Shown here piece after piece: positions 16,475 to 18,087 of a stretch of DNA of 18,087 bases. Origin of the DNA: a bacterium (GTDB lineage Bacteria > Fidelibacterota > Marinisomatia > Marinisomatales > JAHJCW01); NCBI GenBank assembly GCA_030621275.1, contig JAUXHY010000003.1:1-18087 (forward strand). The letters are read 5' to 3'. Position 1 is the stretch's first letter. The number at the start of each line of letters is the position of its first letter. The position numbers and the translations under genes were made by a program. The notes under the pieces are model-generated. The model saw nothing but the letters and a program-made list of their open reading frames with translations. It searched no databases and was not told the DNA's origin.

Positions 16475-16542
16475 CAAATACTCGTATTTGTTGTTATCAG
16501 TTTTTAAAAATTGATTTAAAAAAGTTTATTTTTCAAATCAAT
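16475..16542. other. Convergent gene spacer with two AT-rich palindromes (possible bidirectional terminator)
   Basis: Two stems lie between the convergent genes. CAAATA/TATTTG with loop CTCG occupies 16475-16490 and is followed on the plus strand by a T-rich stretch (16491-16505). A second stem, ATTGATTT (16510-16517) with AAATCAAT (16535-16542) plus five inner A-T pairs, overlaps the last codons of the minus-strand gene. Both are weak but correctly placed to stop transcription from either side. Confidence 0.35.
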
Positions 16543-17208
16543 AATATCTTTTATTGCTTCACCTTTCACTAACCAGGCAATACCGAATGCAACTACCGAA
16601 ACAGTTTCAAATATAAATACATCGTATTTGGTAAAATGGAAATTTTGAAAAATAGTTTCAATAGCCAGTATTCCGATCGAAACCCATACTGCAATTCCAC
16701 AAAACCGATAGATATAGTTTTTGATTTTCTTTTCGTCAGTCAGCTTACCCTTAGTAAACCTAAAAATTGACATATATCCCATAATAAAAAGGAATACTCC
16801 CGCACTTACGAGATGGATAATCCTAATGATTGTGTTGTCATGACCAAATAATGGATAATTTTGCAATAGACACATATTTGTTATCTCAGCACTGTTGCTT
16901 CCAATACAGGTAGTAGGGAGCAAGACAATGAGTAAAGCAGCTATTCCACCTATATGTGTGATCAGATTATCACTCAATTTTTCTGTGTCCTTATCTTTTT
17001 CATATCCTTTATAGGAAATAAGTAATAGACCAAAAGCAAAAAGAATAGCAATAAAAAACACAGCTGATTTAGTATAGTAATAATGACTAATTGATGATAA
17101 AAGTTCTCCGTGGAATGTGAAAATGAGTATCGGTAATAATATTCCAAGTATTCCAATGATTTTTCTGATCCTATAATAAGAATAAAGTATATCCTTTTTA
17201 ATATCCAT
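16516..17208 (-). CDS. Multi-pass membrane protein of unknown function (DUF998-like)
   Basis: A 230-residue integral membrane protein with about six to seven hydrophobic helices (roughly 17-33, 45-66, 84-101, 125-147, 168-186 and 197-215). A recognisable block is SISHYYYTKSAVFFIAILFA followed by SYKGYEKD, then a short cytoplasmic loop, DNLITHIGGIAALLIVLLPT and a loop with two cysteines. I have seen this layout in uncharacterised DUF998-like membrane proteins, but I cannot give a function. No transporter or enzyme signature is visible. The RBS AGGA lies just before the start (minus strand, about 17215-17218). It follows the DUF4332-like gene by 72 bases on the same strand, so the two probably form one operon. 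Confidence 0.75.
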   Translation of the reverse strand: MDIKKDILYSYYRIRKIIGILGILLPILIFTFHGELLSSISHYYYTKSAVFFIAILFAFGLLLISYKGYEKDKDTEKLSDNLITHIGGIAALLIVLLPTTCIGSNSAEITNMCLLQNYPLFGHDNTIIRIIHLVSAGVFLFIMGYMSIFRFTKGKLTDEKKIKNYIYRFCGIAVWVSIGILAIETIFQNFHFTKYDVFIFETVSVVAFGIAWLVKGEAIKDIIDLKNKLF

Positions 17209-17280
17209 TTTTAATCCTATTAATTCTTTAATGTAGTTGTAAATGTAGATGCATTATGGCGTGGTGTACTTGTTTTTTCA

Positions 17281-17955
17281 TTAATATTCAATTTCAAGTG
17301 ACACATCTTTTGCCGCCTCTACACAAAGTTTCATATCGTGTAATCCAATATGTCCTTTGTATATTTTCCTTTCTTCGTTCAGTCGTTTTACTGTTTTGTA
17401 TAAATCTTTGTAGTCTGCATTTGCAACTTTTTCGGTAGTATCATATTTTGCTTCAAACAAAACATATGCAAAAGTATGATTTACCCATCTTATTCTTGAC
17501 AAGTCAGTTAACTTTGTGAGTTTTAATACTGTACTTTCATCAATTCCAATTTGATTGGAAATACCTTTTCTATCTTCAGCGGTTAATACTCTGTCAAACA
17601 GTTGAAGTGTGTTTTTTATCCCTATGTTTTCAAATTTCAATATCACATCATTGGTAATGATTGGAAAATCTTTTATTTTATTAGGGTTCTGGTGATAACT
17701 TTTTATTTCTCTAATAAGTATTGTTAAATAATCTTCATTTAAGCCAATTTGCTTTGAAAAGTCTTGTAATTTTTTCTTGTTTTTCAATATTTTCATCAAC
17801 TCATCAATATTCCGAACATTCTGTTTTTTTATAAGGTCAAAATTTTTATCAATATTGTCTTTTAAAATCATTCTACTTGGTAGCAAATCGGCTGATTTCA
17901 AAATTTCCTTGTAATTGTTAATACTTATATTTTCTAAGTTAATGTAGTATCCCAT
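17281..17955 (-). CDS. DUF4332-like helix-hairpin-helix repeat protein
   Basis: A 224-residue, mostly helical, soluble protein. It appears to contain repeated helix-hairpin-helix-like units: RNIDELMKILKNKKKLQDFSK near 48-68, IGIKNTLQLFDR followed by GISNQIGIDESTVLKLTKLTDL near 112-150, and DLSRIRWVNHTFAYVLFEA followed by TTEKVANADYKDLYKTVKRL near 149-192. The last unit matches the DUF4332 pattern (a DL.RI....A..L...G..T...LA...L...). These units resemble DNA-binding or protein-binding HhH repeats, but no catalytic motif is present. AAAGGAT lies 8 bases before the ATG on the minus strand. It is the first gene of the minus-strand pair; its upstream region (17956-18087) is otherwise gene-free. 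Confidence 0.7.
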   Translation of the reverse strand: MGYYINLENISINNYKEILKSADLLPSRMILKDNIDKNFDLIKKQNVRNIDELMKILKNKKKLQDFSKQIGLNEDYLTILIREIKSYHQNPNKIKDFPIITNDVILKFENIGIKNTLQLFDRVLTAEDRKGISNQIGIDESTVLKLTKLTDLSRIRWVNHTFAYVLFEAKYDTTEKVANADYKDLYKTVKRLNEERKIYKGHIGLHDMKLCVEAAKDVSLEIEY

Positions 17956-18087
17956 TTTATTTATCCTTTATGTACGATTTTTCTTCTTGTATAACGCACA
18001 ATAGTTTAGGCTATGAGCAGAGCGGGTTTTAATGCACTTCACTTTTAACCTACCGTGATGTTTATTTATAATTAAACCGTTTTTGTC
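17956..18087. other. Gene-free right edge with an attC-like end next to the minus-strand gene
   Basis: These 132 bases carry no supported gene. On the minus strand the segment ends in TTGTGCGTTATAC (17989-18001), 33 bases before the ATG of the DUF4332-like gene. That resembles the right-hand core (GTTRRRY-like) of integron attC sites. The matching left core would lie beyond the window edge. The interior does not fold into one obvious long stem. It may instead simply be the promoter region for the minus-strand pair. Confidence 0.25.

Noticed and set aside
17256..17438. 60-codon plus-strand frame
   Set aside because: It is mostly antisense to the 3' part of the DUF4332-like gene and lacks RBS or domain features.

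Overview
The window is AT-rich bacterial DNA from a chromosome and is almost fully coding. It carries a long plus-strand run of conserved housekeeping genes (about 1-12878), then a lipoprotein peptidase, then a looser stretch of accessory-looking genes (about 14997-18087). I see no rRNA, tRNA, CRISPR array, transposase, integrase or phage gene. The longest gene-free gaps are about 100-135 bases. Shine-Dalgarno signals are patchy: clear for the crotonase, the bacterial PH-domain gene, the S9 peptidase and both minus-strand genes, but poor or absent for uvrC, murA and the GTG-started epimerase. The mix of genes (methylmalonyl-CoA epimerase, L-Ala-D/L-Glu epimerase, TrkA/TrkH, a lipoprotein S9 peptidase), the low GC and the weak RBSs are compatible with the FCB group (for example Marinimicrobia- or Ignavibacteria-like lineages). 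That placement is an impression, not a demonstrated assignment.

Region 1-3893 is a tightly packed unit: the tail of an unidentified gene, acpS (holo-ACP synthase), a fused NAD(P)HX epimerase/dehydratase, a small VanZ-family membrane protein and recN. Successive genes overlap by 1 to 11 bases, so they are probably co-transcribed and translationally coupled. Region 3912-8044 holds murA (first committed step of peptidoglycan synthesis) and trkA-trkH, the regulatory and pore subunits of a K+ uptake system. Region 8060-10318 holds an enoyl-CoA hydratase, a dipeptide epimerase (enolase superfamily) and methylmalonyl-CoA epimerase. A short GC hairpin plus T-tract at 10387-10406 probably ends this long transcript.

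Region 10453-12878 carries uvrC (excision-repair nuclease) and a membrane-anchored bPH2 protein. A perfect 20-bp inverted repeat (12885-12943) then separates them from an exported S9 prolyl-oligopeptidase lipoprotein (13012-14895). A 10-bp hairpin follows.

Region 14997-18087 looks accessory. It has an NTF2/SnoaL-like protein and a three-part protein (zinc ribbon, probable winged helix, nucleoside 2-deoxyribosyltransferase-like domain) on the plus strand. Convergent to these are two minus-strand genes: a DUF4332/helix-hairpin-helix-like protein followed by a six-to-seven-helix membrane protein. The zinc ribbon/NDT-like protein is the best candidate for something new, because NDT-like folds occur as nucleotide- or NAD-consuming effectors in anti-phage systems such as type II retrons. 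No reverse transcriptase or other known defence gene is visible beside it. The right edge carries an unexplained segment whose end beside the DUF4332-like gene resembles an integron attC right end.
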